This document shows positions 44,259-55,309 of a stretch of 64,000 nt of DNA, in pieces (within the stretch, counting starts at the first letter, position 1; each line of letters opens with the position of its first letter). Source of the DNA: Blastocystis hominis (taxonomy: Eukaryota > Sar > Bigyra > Opalinata > Blastocystidae); NCBI RefSeq assembly GCF_000151665.1, contig NW_013171815.1, forward strand, positions 1,873,153 through 1,937,152, read 5' to 3'. Made by a program: the position numbers and the translations under genes. The notes beneath the pieces are model-generated. The model worked only from the letters and a program-made list of their open reading frames with translations. It did not search any database and had not been told where the DNA came from.

Positions 44259-44621
44259 TTACTTCTTCACACGGAAGGAGCATCCAGTAACGACGTGAGC
44301 CTTACCTCCGGAAGGAGTGCAAAGGAGGGCATTGCAGCTACACCATCAACACGGCCTCAAAACTCCTACTTCTCACAAACAACAGCGGTCTGTGCATGGC
44401 TGAACACAGTGGTACTACGCATTAGGCAAAAACCGAAGTCACAAACATAGTCAGGCAACCGGGGCACTTGACATCCATAAAATAGCTGTTAGGGGCCTGG
44501 ACAAGGCGCTTCAGCTTGTGCTTCTGAGCTTCATCTTCAGCAGTAGGATAACGGAGATCGTTCACCTAAAATACGGTTAGACACTCCGCACATCAGGAAT
44601 AGCCTCTACATGACCTACCAT
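44259..44621 (-). CDS. RPS27: 40S ribosomal protein eS27
   Basis: Zinc-ribbon small-subunit protein. The start codon sits alone before the first intron (ATG at 44621, then GTAGGTCATG...), a common arrangement in ribosomal protein genes; an in-frame ATG further up at about 44700 would add about 28 aa. The body reads [77 protein letters not shown]. The four zinc Cys are CPGC and CENC; the second pair is completed by a 32-nt intron. Stop TAA is encoded. Converges with SNRPA 77 nt away. Confidence 0.93.
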
Positions 44622-44886
44622 ATTCGCAAGTTCCAAGAAAGAGATTATTCCAGACTTTTCTAATATTGGTGGAGCTGTTTTGAAGGGAGTTTTTTCTACC
44701 ATGAGTAGTTTTTACTACCAAGGGGTGGGATTTTCTTGCTCATTTGATATTCTCGAATAATTTGCATCCTCTCGTTGTATGGAGCGGTGCCTTATGCAGT
44801 CCAGAAGCAGAAATCGTCGTGCGAAGCAAAGAAAGTACACTTCTGAAACAAACAAGTTCCAATCTCCCCCATAACTCACACTTTTA

Positions 44887-45539
44887 TCACTTTTTGTTTT
44901 TCTTTGATTTCTTCTCACTGGCCTTCTCACTAGCAGAATCCTCGTTCGAAGCTTCTCCCTTGAAAGCAGGAAGGCCCAGTTCGGCACGCAGAGCCACCAA
45001 ATCTTGTTCCATCTTCACTCCATTCTCACCGTCCGCGTAGTACTTTACATCGACATCAATGCGCCTTTCCCTCAAACCACAGAATCGAACCTACTTAAAG
45101 CCGAGTGTTTTTTCATACAGGTGCTGCGCCGCGTAGTTCGACTCCCGCACATTCAGTCGGCAGCGTTTCAAATTGTATATTTCCATCATCTTTCGCTGAG
45201 ACTGGCGGATCAGACGGTTTGCCAAACCCAAACGACGATAGTTGCGATTGACTGCTACAGACGTGATGGCTCCACATGTGGAATCATCGTCATCCCTTTG
45301 GCATCAACTATTCGAACATTGAGTACACTTTGGCTAGCACGTAGCCAACAACGTGGTTTTTGTCATCCACTGCGACCCACGACAGTTCCGGTGCTGTAAT
45401 CAGATGGAAGTAGTAATATTTCATTGTGTAGTTCTCGGGAAGCGACAACAGATTCTGTGTCTGTATCGAAATAAGGTCATCTGTCTACACTTTACTTCTA
45501 CACTCCGTTCCGAACATTAAATCGCCGTATCGAAGTCAT
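44887..45539 (-). CDS. NAA10: N-alpha-acetyltransferase 10, NatA catalytic subunit
   Basis: Acetylates N-termini of nascent proteins as part of NatA on the ribosome. The start gives MTSIRRFN, then a 31-nt intron, then TDDLISIQTQNLLSLPENYT MKYYYFHLITAPELSWVAVD, DKNHVVGYVLAKV. A GNAT core follows: the acetyl-CoA loop (Q/R-x-x-G-x-A) is in the RRLGLANRL-like stretch near 45215-45235, and VRESNYAAQHLYEKTLGFK is the motif B equivalent. The end is RRIDVDVKYYADGENGVKME QDLVAL and a Lys/Ser/Glu-rich tail SEKKSKKNKK. Exons between 45080 and 45400 need cDNA to settle. Start and end fit the family length. Confidence 0.88.
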
Positions 45540-45608
45540 CTCGCAAATGGGATGTTTTTCTCTGAACAAACAATTCTCATTCTACACCCGCAACTCTTTC
45601 CAAAGTTG

Positions 45609-47911
45609 CTACTTTCCATCCTGATTCTTCATAAAATGACCCTGTCTCCACTCTCCCTTATACTGTACACTCCCTCTTCGATCAAAGCTCGTTCCGTATC
45701 CCTCTCTCTTCCCCTGTACAAAACTCCCAATATACTCTATCGTTTCTCCTTCGGGATTGATCTCTTCCCCGATTCCCTCCTTCTCATCATTCACGAGCTC
45801 TCCCACATACACCAGCTTTTGATTTTGATTGAACACATAACTGAAGTCTGGAATTCCATTCGAAACCTTCGCTACGATCGTGGTTCCATTGCATAATCGA
45901 CTCCTCTTCTCTCCGTTCCACAGCTGATTCTGCCTCCATTCTCCACAAAGTTCCACCGATCGATCCGAATAAATCTCCCAGCACGTGCCCTGACCGTTCA
46001 TCTGATCGTTTTGCATGCTGCCTGCGTAGTAAACACCCACATTTCGCTGAGGATCATAGTCGATGTACTCTCCCTTTCCGTTCATCATTCCTGCGAAAAA
46101 CTCCCCCTTGCGAACAAACCGCTTCACTCCGTCTTCCGGAAAGAAAACATCCAAAATCTCTCGCTTCTCATTAATCATGTTGATCTTCATGTCGATCAAC
46201 GCTTTCAAACTTTGCAGCTCCTCCGCAGAGAAGACCATTCGACTCAGATTGATGTGTTGCACGAACTGCTCGAGATTTTCTTTGATCGCCGGACTGATCT
46301 CCATGTCGCGTAGCCGATTCTTCAGCTCAATCAAGGACCCATCGGTGCTGTTAAACAGCGATGACAATTTCTTGGCTTCCTGATGGCGGGAATTCAAAGT
46401 CGCTTCCAGTCTTTTGCATTTGTCAATCTCTACATGATGATAATGGAGGCGTGGATTCGCGCGTACCTGCTTCGGATTGTCGATAGAAGAAATCGGTCCC
46501 GTCTGGAGGAACGTACGCGTGGTTCAGTTGCTCGATGCAGTTCATCAGAGCCGCCTGCCCGACCGCGCCGGGATCGATTTTATACGCAGCGTACAACGCG
46601 GAGCCGCTGGCGATGCTTTCATCGCAGTTCAGCGTCGTGGTGAAATCGCACTTCCAGCGCTTCTCTTGCAGTTTGGCTTGGAGTGTTCGCTGGATCAACG
46701 GAACGCGGCTGTTTCCCCCAATCAACTCGCATTTCAGGGGAGAAGGACACCCAGCCTTCCGAATGCACTCCAGAAAATCACTGGCGATTTCATCCGCAAT
46801 GCCTTCGGCTCGGATCTCCTCCGCGATTTCTCGCTCGGAGAGCATCACGTAGTACTCGTCTTCTTTCTGACTCAAATCCACTCTCGCCTCGTCCAATCCC
46901 TTCAAACTCAGATCGTGTTTGGCCTTCTCTGCCTGATCGTACAGTACGAAGTGGAAGCGATGCGAGGTTTTTGGACAGAAGCCGTAATGCTCTTCATATT
47001 TCTTGAGTAGCACGTTATAAATCACTTTAGTTACACGATCTCCACCACAGAATTCGCGGAATTGATGGGCAGCCAGATCGATATGGTCCTACGGAGAGAC
47101 AAAGCTACTATGAGATTGTACTTGCCAAATTCGAAAAACGGAATATTCTGTAGCGTGAAACCCAGAGTTGAGGATCATTAAATAAAAGGGAGAGTGTTTG
47201 CTATAGGACGCGAATTGTTTGGCTAGGTTTCGATAGTACACATAGTCCAGAGCAGCTGCCAAGTCACAGTTGAGCGTGTAGCACTGTGGAAGACCCGACA
47301 ACTCTCTCGCCTTTTCGAAATTAAATCGGAAATTGGCTGTCGAGTAGGAGGGAATCTACCGCTCACGATCCCAAGGCGATTCTACAGCAAATGCATACAC
47401 TGCGGGCGCCTTCGTGGCCTTTTCCACACACGAAACACAGCCATTCATCATCATACCCAAGACATACTCGAGAGGAATTGGATCCTCCACCTCTTTGAGG
47501 AGTTTGGCTTGGATCGGCACATTCTCCTTTCCTTTCTGGAGATAGGGATAAAACATCCAATCGAGATCCGATAGAACCGATACCGTTTTCCCAAAATATT
47601 GATAGTAGTGAAAGACTGCGGTTTTCAAGTGAGAAGCAATCTAGATTTAAAATAATTTTACTTTCATCGACAATATCGTTCGAGAGCGAACCAATATCGC
47701 GCAGTCCCTTGTGAATGTACATGCAATTCCTGTCAGTCAATTTTCCCTCGCATCCCTACAGCGTTTTTCGGCGCGAGTAGCGGTTGAGGAGCACTTCCGT
47801 GGTCAATAACCCGGGTTTCTGCATACTTTCTTTGGCTTCCGCAATGTAGATAGATTGCGTTCCAATATCGATTCCGACAGGGCAGCAATCGCCCCTAATT
47901 ACGGATAGCAT
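45609..47911 (-). CDS. HSP70-type ATPase domain fused to coiled coil and MORN repeats
   Basis: About 700 aa. The start ATG at 47911 gives MLSVIRGDCCPVGIDIGTQS (phosphate loop 1; the usual LGT is IGT). Then KTAVFHYYQYFGKTVSVLSD, YVLGMMMNGCVSCVEKA, YTLNCDLAAALDYVYYRNLA, DHIDLAAHQFREFCGG, YEEHYGFCPKT, CELIGGNSRVPLIQ (the GG-SR-P adenosine motif) and LNCDESIASGSALYAAY: a complete actin-fold ATPase closest to the HSP110/HSP70-like branch. No beta-sandwich substrate-binding domain follows. A 36-nt intron (about 46425-46460) joins the ATPase in frame to a helical stretch (EIDKCKRLEATLNSRHQEAK) and about six MORN units (YYAGSMQNDQMNGQGTCWEI; YVGELVNDEKEGIGEE; YIGSFVQGKREGYGTSFD; YKGEWRQGHF). Introns of 30-39 nt throughout keep frame. 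Stop TAG is encoded, only 70 nt upstream of NAA10. Confidence 0.83.
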
Positions 47912-48038
47912 ATTTTCTAACAACAAAACATTTAAATTGAAACAACAAAAGGATGGAATTCCACAATTACGAATCTCTTTCACGTTGGCCAAATATCTAT
48001 TTACGAGAGAAGTAAATTGTAGAATAGATAGGGATTTA

Positions 48039-51000
48039 TGCGTACTTGTTATTGCTCTATTCCTTTTTTTCTTTTAGTTCTTTATTGTAATACGAGAGAG
48101 AGTTGACTCAATACCTAGGCACTCAGTCTTTGCTGTGTTCAAGGAGCGATCGCCAAGTACCTCTAACCGTGTTTATTCAGAGTGAACGCCCTAGTCGCAA
48201 TACCCGCTTTCTTGTGACAAACACATATTCAACACCTGAAATCCTGTACTATGATAGTAAAAACTCGTTGAACGGGTTAATGGAATACACAAAGACGTTG
48301 TGCGTCTCTGAAAATGATCAGATGGCCTACAAGTTGATTGTTGAGACGTACCCTATGGAGTGAGTGTGCTATTTAATAGAAGTGGGGTGATTGACAGTGA
48401 GTTGGAAATTGCCATATTCTACGGCTATCACACAGTGCGTTCTACCATGCGAATCAAAATCAAGCTTCAGCAATCGGAGCAGCCGACCATCATGAAAGGT
48501 CCTTTCACCAGTAAGTGTCTGGACGAATTTCCGATGTTTTCTAGTTCCGAATATCGTCTGTTCTACCGGGAAGCAATACTCTCTTTTCAAAAACAACGGT
48601 GCCTACTCCAACCAAGAATACGTGTATATTTGGGGCACAGTTCCCACAACGGGAACAAAGAAGCTGCTCCTCTCCCTCCCCAGCAACACGGACTACATCA
48701 GCTACATGGTGGACGTGTGCATTCCGAACCAGATGGAGAACATCCAGCTGATGCTGAAGTCCATCGGTGGCGGCAGCTGGGGCGACGAATCCTACGTCAC
48801 CATCTTCGATTCGGTCACCGAATCCACGCTCCTCTCCACCACTCTCCCCGAGCGCGAGGGCGTGACGCTCCCCTTTCCCCTCTCGGTCGCGGTGATCCCC
48901 GTGGAAGTGACCATCCGCACGCCCTCGCTGCAGGACCGCGCGCTCATCACGGTCTGGGGCCAGTACGCGGGGCTCAAGACCATGATCGCGGTGCTCGCCG
49001 ATCCGTTTCCGTTCCAGCCCCACGTCATCGAGACCGTCCACTTGGCGGCGAACGAAGACGAGCACTACGAGCTGCACTGTTCGCACGTGCGCTCCGACGC
49101 GATGACCGTCACGCTGAGCGTCCGCGGCCGCTCCATCGCGCAGTTCTCGCCGAGCAACGCGACGTCGATCCTCCCGATCGGTCCGCTTCGCCGCGCCGCT
49201 TGACGCGTAGACACCGCGCTGTACTGCCCCGAGGAGGTCTGGCACTCCGTGGAGTTCCCGCGGACGCACATCGACCGCACCTTCGCCTTCCTCTGCCTCG
49301 ACAACTCCACCGGCTACACGCGCCACTGCGACTCCTTCGGCAACTGGGGCGCGCCGCAGGGCCCCGGCTGCCGCTGTCCGCAGGAGGAGGACGAGCACGG
49401 CATTCGGTGGAAGCCCATCCAGGGCGGCTCGGTCGTGCAGCGCTCCTGCGTGGGGCCCACCGTCGGCATGATCGTGCGGAACTGCCTCCCCGAGGGGCGC
49501 TGGGTCTACGTGCAGGGCGCCTGCGAGGCCATCACGTGCCCGCAGAACCGCAGCCACGAGGTGGTCTGGCCGGCCACGCTGGGCGGGAAGATCGTCACCG
49601 TGCCCTGCGCGTCTTCCGACTCCGTCGCCATGCTGCGCAAGTGCAGCGATCTGGGGCAGTGGGAGAGCATCCAGGAGCGCCCCTGCTTCTGCCCCGAGGA
49701 GTCCGACGGGGCGTTTCACTGGCCACGGACGCAGGGCGGGACGGTGCAGTCGCTGCGCTGCCCCGCGGCCTTCACCGGCGCCATCACGCGGTCCTGCAAT
49801 CGGCTGGGGCGCTGGGAGGCGGCGCAGCGGCGATGCAGTCGAATTATGTGTCCCTCCAGGTCGGAATTCGGCGTCACGTTCCCGCGGACAGAGAGTGGAA
49901 ACGTGGTAGCGGTGGCGTGCCCGTTCCCGTTCCTCGGCTCGCTGCGTCGCGTGTGCAAGCAGAACGGGGAATGGGGGTACCTCTTCGACGAATGCCAGCC
50001 CCCCGCGTGCTCCGAGTTCCGATTGTCCCGCGACAAACACGGCTGCGTCAGCGTGGACGTCGTGGACCGCGCGATCGGCGAGCTGGTCCGCGTGGATCTG
50101 ACCCCCAAGCCCTCCACGATCTCCTCGATGTTCGACGCGACGCTGCCCGCGACGATCTGCGGCCTGGACGCCAACACGGCGTACGACATGTTCCTAACGC
50201 GCTTCGTGAACGGAACCAACCTCCTCACCAAGGCGCCCAGCCGGCAGATCCGGCAGATCTGCGCGGTTCGGAAGATTTACGGGAAGCAGCAGTGCGAGAA
50301 CGCGACGATCCCGCTGCTGCGCGACCGGTACTACGATGAATCGGGGAACGGTGGAAACGGAGGCGGGATGGGGATCCGCGTGCTGCTGCGCGTTCCGTTC
50401 TGCTTCGACCTCTCCGTGGTGTCGATGCAGCTTCGCATCGAGTGCGTGGACGGCTGCAAGGACGAGCGTCCGCGGATTATGACGCACACCTGCTCCACCG
50501 AGCGGCTCTGCCAATCCGGCAACGCCATCGCCATCACGTCTCCCGCCACGCTCTCGCCCAACGCCACCTATCACGTGTCCACGCGCGCCATCCCCGCTCG
50601 CTCGCTCCTCGCGATTCCTTCGCAGTGGTCCGTGCCGCTGGAGCTCGCGCCCGTTCGGCCAATCGTCGTGCAGCCGCGCCTCCAAGTCATCCCCAAATCC
50701 TCGCACGTGATTCGCCTCACGTGGGACGTGGAGGCCCAAGGCAGGCCGCTCGTCTTCGTCAACTTCTACATCTATGTGTATCTCTCCGCCCCGCACGAAA
50801 CCACCTTCGATCCGCGGTATCTCCGCTTTATGGACTCCCAGATGCTCTGCCCCGGCTCGTCGTCCTGCGAGCGGCGAAGCCTGGCGATTCCGATCGCCAG
50901 CAAGGACTACCGCTACGTGTTCATTCTGCAGAGCGTCCCGATCGACGGGCAGAACGTGATCGCGAAGAACGTGTCGATCGCGTATCAAGTGCCTCGGCAG

Positions 51001-53191
51001 CCGAACGTGCTTTCGCTGGTCACCAACTTCGACGTCTTCGCGAATATCTCCTTCTCGCAGAGCAACATGGACGTTCTGGTGAACTGCTCCGTCTTCAACA
51101 CGCATCGCCGCCTCATCAGCTCCTTCTCGGTCGCCGTGGACTACGGCGAAGTGGCCTGGTACGTCGTCAACGACCTCCAGCCCCAAACCAAATACTCCGC
51201 CATCTGCTGGGTGCGCGACGGGTTCATGGAGGCGCGCGAGTTCGACCTCTCGCTGCAGACGGTCAGCTTCGTGCCCGCCAACGCGTCCATGACGATCTTC
51301 CGCACCACCACGTCCTTCGTGATCGTGGATCTGACCGCGAACAAGCACGGCCGCTTCCACTGCATGGCGATGTACACCAACGACAAGGAAGACCTCAAGC
51401 AGTTCTCCATTTCCTTCATCGAGGAGAACGGCATCACGCTCGACTACCTCATCCCTCACCGCTCCGAGCACCTCTACATCCCGCTCCTCCACGGCGACGC
51501 CGCTCCCTTCCCGCCCGACGACGACGACCTCGACGACGACGACCTCAACGTCTACGTCATCTGCACCTACTTCCCCGTCGTGGGAAAGGTCCCGCAGATC
51601 TCCCAGGGCAAGATCATGCGTCTCCGCGGAAAATCCCCCACCGGTAGGTTCCACGTTTCCACTCGACGGCAGAGCTGTACTACCCGGAGATTCTGCTGCG
51701 CGACCCCCCGCTGGGCGCGACGAGCATCTACTCGCACAGCAACGTGACGCTGCGGTTCGCCACCACGGTCACCATCAAGCAGTCGCTCCGCTATTTCTTC
51801 CTGCTCGAGCCCATCGACGGACTCGGACCCACCTACCGACGCGTCCTCCTCCCCGCCAACCCTTCTTCGTCTCAGACTTTGACATCTTCGTCTCAGACTT
51901 TGACATCTTCGTCTCAGACGATGACATCTTCGTCTCAGACGATGACATCTTCGTCTCAGACGATGACATCTTCGTCATCTAAAATGACATCCTCATCCCA
52001 AATGACATCTTCGTCGTCTTCGTCTCCCACTTTGACATCTTCGCCACCCTCCACTCTGACTCCACCCGGCTCGGTCCTCGGGAGTTTCACTGCGTATGAC
52101 CCGCTGTCGATTCGTCCGGAGGACTGCTGGATCGACCCTTTCAGCATCCGCTGTCCGCTTCCCCAGCTGGACTCGCGGATTCGCTACGGGCTCCGTCCCT
52201 CGCTCCCCGACATGATCGTCGATTCCCTCTCCGGGCACGCGCTTCCCCCAAACCAGCTTTCCCGCGGGAAATACCTCCTCGAGTTCACTGCCGTCGCCAG
52301 TACGTTCCACGTTTCCACGTTTCCACTAGGCGCGCCGCGCATCACCGCGCAGCTGCTTCGTCCCGCGGATATCGCCGCCGCCCCGCTCACCGCCGACCTG
52401 GTGGTGCGCTATTCCCGCGGGGATTTCGCGCCCACGGACGTGCCGCTTCTTTTGGCGCGCAGTTTTGGCGGGGTGGTGCTTCGCGCGCGATTGGGCGATG
52501 CGTGCGCCATCCTGTCCAGCGAGCCGTCGGGCGCGCTTTCCGTGACGATCCCCGTGGGGAAATGTCTGACGGCGCTGGAGCCGGACACCAACTACGAGGT
52601 GATCATCCCCGCGGGATGTTGGAGTCACGGGTCGAAGGAGTCGCCGTCGTCGGCGCGCTTCGCGTTCCACACGGTGGATTGTAAGGCAGGCGGAGGAGAT
52701 GAGACGCAGCGAGCGAGCCGCCGACATTACTCGCGTCTGTGCCGAAAAGCGCGGAGACGCTCGTCTGGAGGCAGGAAGTGCGTCTGTCGTTCGATCGGCC
52801 GGTGAATCCGGGAAGCGGGAAGATTCATGTGGATGTGATCGATATGGTGAGGAACGCGCTGCTGTACGATTCGGTGGAGGAGGAAGCGGCAGCGGTGGTG
52901 AGGGGGACGGACGATCCGTTTGTGGTGAGTTTGGACATGAAGCGATTTCCGTTCTATCCGTATGCGCTGTTTAATGTAAGGAAGGGAGAAGAGCGGCTAA
53001 AATGCAGATTTCGTGGACGGGCGATGCCTTCAAAACGTTTTCCAATGTGAATGCAAAAGAGGGGTACGTGTTCTTCTACACTGTCGACGAAACCTGTGAT
53101 CGGCATTTGCCGGCCGATTCGATGCAACCGCTCTTTTGTAACTATTATTATGATGGCACCAAGCGGTTTTGTCATTGCTCAGCACTTTTCT
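48039..53191 (+). CDS. Giant secreted/surface protein with repeated sushi-like Cys modules
   Basis: About 1,600 aa. The likely start (48039) gives MRTCYCSIPFFLLVLYCNT, a signal-peptide-like stretch, but the first join is uncertain. After short introns (about 48362-48397, 48512-48545, 49182-49210) comes a long extracellular region. Near 49230-50020 are at least five Cys modules of the form C-x-CP...GG...C...R-x-C...G-x-W...C (CDSFGNWGAPQGPGCRCPQE; WVYVQGACEAITCPQNRS; WESIQERPCFCPEESDG). Fibronectin-III-like segments follow, then a Ser/Thr repeat (51863-51975) and a C-terminal SbsA/Ig-like domain (VPKSAETLVWRQEVRLSFDR). Introns at 51644-51672 and 52300-52329 share a TTCCACGTTTCCAC core. No membrane helix at the end. 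The frame meets TTTTTGTT at 53196, so UAA may form after T53191; an encoded TAA follows at 53203. Role unknown; probably cell-surface or matrix. Confidence 0.72.
51863..51975 (+). repeat. 21-nt in-frame repeat (SSSQT-L/M-T)n
   Basis: About five copies of a 21-nt unit with core TCGTCTCAGAC and TGACATCT, encoding the 7-aa repeat SSSQTMT/SSSQTLT inside the giant surface protein. Ser/Thr-rich, likely a glycosylated stalk. Confidence 0.9.
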
Positions 53192-53195
53192 TGCC

Positions 53196-53203
53196 TTTTT
53201 GTT
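53196..53203 (+). terminator. 3'-end octamer variant TTTTTGTT of surface-protein gene
   Basis: One mismatch to TGTTTGTT, 4 nt after T53191. Directly abuts the opposite-strand octamer of histone H3 (53204-53211). Confidence 0.6.
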
Positions 53204-53211
53204 AACAAACA
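53204..53211 (-). terminator. 3'-end octamer TGTTTGTT of histone H3
   Basis: Exact minus-strand octamer 33 nt past the H3 stop and 10 nt past its stem-loop. Confidence 0.65.
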
Positions 53212-53221
53212 GAGTGAGGAT

Positions 53222-53237
53222 GGTATTGACAAATACC
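53222..53237 (-). terminator. Histone mRNA 3' stem-loop of H3
   Basis: GGTATT-TGTC-AATACC: a perfect 6-bp stem with a 4-nt loop, 7 nt after the TAA. It fits the metazoan-type histone stem-loop (GGYYYU-loop-ARRRCC) bound by SLBP; the loop has G at its second position. Confidence 0.85.
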
Positions 53238-53244
53238 AGATTTC

Positions 53245-53652
53245 TTACTTTTCGTTGCGGATGCGACGAGCCAGCTGCATATCTCTCGGCATGATCGTCA
53301 CACGCTTGGCGTGGATGGCGCACAGGTTGGTATCTTCGAACAGAGAAACCAGGTAAGCCTCAGCAGCCTCCTGAAGAGCCATCACAGCGGAACTCTGGAA
53401 ACGGAGATCGTTCTTGAAGTCCTGAGCCACCTCACGCACCAGTCTCTGGAAAGGCAGCTTGCGGATCAGAAGCTCAGTGCTCTTCTGATACTTGCGGATC
53501 TCACGCAGAGCCACAGTTCCGGGGCGATAACGATGGGGCTTCTTCACGGCTCCAGCGGTGGGCGAGCTCTTACGAGCGGCCTTGGTAGCCAATTGTTTAC
53601 GAGGAACCTTTCCTCCAGTGCTTTTACGAGCAGTCTGCTTGGTACGAGCCAT
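53245..53652 (-). CDS. Histone H3
   Basis: 135 aa including Met, intronless. Core nucleosome histone. N-tail [20 protein letters not shown] keeps K4, K9, S10, K14; K27/S28 are in the ARKSSPTAG stretch, with V in place of A15. The fold is typical ([32 protein letters not shown]). The usual Cys110 is intact and Cys96 is Ala (QEAAEAY). The end is RRIRNEK instead of RRIRGERA. Start 53652; divergent with H4 over 202 nt. The stem-loop plus lack of introns suggest replication-dependent expression. Confidence 0.97.
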   Translation of the reverse strand: MARTKQTARKSTGGKVPRKQLATKAARKSSPTAGAVKKPHRYRPGTVALREIRKYQKSTELLIRKLPFQRLVREVAQDFKNDLRFQSSAVMALQEAAEAYLVSLFEDTNLCAIHAKRVTIMPRDMQLARRIRNEK

Positions 53653-54166
<514 letters not shown>

Positions 54167-54169
54167 TCT

Positions 54170-54185
54170 GGTATTTTTGAATGCC
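54170..54185 (+). terminator. Histone mRNA 3' stem-loop of H4
   Basis: GGTATT-TTTG-AATGCC: a 6-bp stem with one G-U pair and loop TTTG, 3 nt past the stop. Loop fits the UYUN consensus of histone stem-loops. Confidence 0.85.
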
Positions 54186-54203
54186 ATTCTCCGATTGCTT
54201 ATT

Positions 54204-54211
54204 TATTTGTT
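54204..54211 (+). terminator. Octamer variant TATTTGTT behind H4
   Basis: One mismatch to TGTTTGTT, 19 nt past the H4 stem-loop; it nearly abuts the opposite SPF30 element. Confidence 0.5.
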
Positions 54212-54213
54212 GA

Positions 54214-54221
54214 CACAAACA
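54214..54221 (-). terminator. 3'-end octamer variant TGTTTGTG of SPF30
   Basis: One mismatch to TGTTTGTT. Cleavage 4 nt upstream turns GTG T into GUG UAA. Confidence 0.55.
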
Positions 54222-54225
54222 CGAC

Positions 54226-55259
54226 ACACTTTCACACGCTTTGGAGCCGGTGTCATCGTTCGCTCGATCGGAGCAGCTCCCGATGTCCTCTGCGATCCCT
54301 CCGACGTGCGGAAAATACTTTCTTTCTTGAATGCTACACATCAGAAGCACCCACACGAGCGCGTACGATCCGAAATCACTCCTTCCGCGACCAGAAGCTT
54401 TCTTCGCTTCTGCGTTCGCTGCTGGAATTGCTGCCACGCGGACTGCTTGTTTTTGTAGTACTCGTTCTCCTCCTTCGCTTTCTTCTCTTTCTGCAACATG
54501 TACATCTTTGATGAAGCGATCTCCTCATCCTCACCTTTCGCTTCTTTAGATTCACCGTTTTCTTGTCGTCGGTTGGGAGAATGCGGAGATCGTCCGAAAC
54601 AACGTCTTCCGTCTTGCCTGCCATTCTACAGCTGAAGAACACATCCACAGATATCCACTTCAGATCGGACTTGCGGACTTTGTCGTACGTATCAAACTTG
54701 GTGTAGCGAATGTTCACATCGTCGCCATTCACGCTCTCGATGATCGTGTCGTAGAAATTACCATCACCGTGGAAAATGACTCGACATTTCGTTCCTGGCT
54801 ACAGAACAGAAAAAGGCAGGATCAGGAATACCTTGATATCCTTCTCAGGAAGACGATCTGCGACATCCCAGCGACTTGTAGGTTTGCGAATTTGAGACAT
54901 ATCGAGAACGGCCGACGAGTTGTAGCCAATATAAAACACAGTCACATCAATTTGGAATTCGTCAATCTTGTGAACAATCGCTAGAGAATGAGTTCTCTTT
55001 CAAATTATAGCTAACCAGGATAGTATTTATTATCCTCCTTGTATAGCGCCTCACAACGGTCACCGACCTTCCATTCGATGTAGTTTGCTGCAAAATGATG
55101 GCCACTCGTAGCAGAATACGATTTACTTTCTGCGGAATATTTGTAGTGACAGACTGCGCTTCTTTCGGTTTTTGGGTGTCTCTTCGACTGACTCCACGTC
55201 GAAGCCACTTACTTAGTCTCTCCAGATTCCTTTCGCAGCGAAATCACGTTCTCACTCAT
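54226..55259 (-). CDS. SMNDC1: SPF30/SMNDC1-like Tudor splicing factor
   Basis: Tudor protein that binds dimethyl-Arg Sm proteins for tri-snRNP joining. The start gives MSENVISLRKESGE. A Tudor domain follows (IEWKVGDRCEALYKEDNKYY, AIVHKIDEFQIDVTVFYIGY, NSSAVLDMSQIRKP). A second Tudor-like unit comes next (PGTKCRVIFHGDGNFYDTII, ESVNGDDVNIRYTKFDTYDK). The C-terminal part is as in SPF30: KEENEYYKNKQSAWQQFQQR, KKESIFRTSEGSQRTSG. Two tandem Tudor units rather than one is unusual. Introns of 25-39 nt are near 55190-55215, 54985-55017, 54799-54831 and 54290-54322; the two N-terminal joins are uncertain. The end is probably ...PKRVKV with UAA made by polyadenylation; an encoded TAA lies at 54203. Confidence 0.8.
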
Positions 55260-55284
55260 AATGAACGAAAGAAAAGTGTGTCCA

Positions 55285-55292
55285 AACAAACA
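55285..55292 (-). terminator. 3'-end octamer TGTTTGTT of mL59-like gene
   Basis: Exact minus-strand octamer 17 nt past the encoded TAA and 26 nt upstream of the SPF30 start. Confidence 0.7.
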
Positions 55293-55309
55293 CCCAAACT
55301 ATGCTTGTT

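Noticed and set aside
48360-50339. Long Arg-rich open frames in other frames of the surface-protein gene, including minus strand 48541-50040
   Set aside because: Composition is typical of shadows of GC-rich exons; the Cys modules lie in only one frame.
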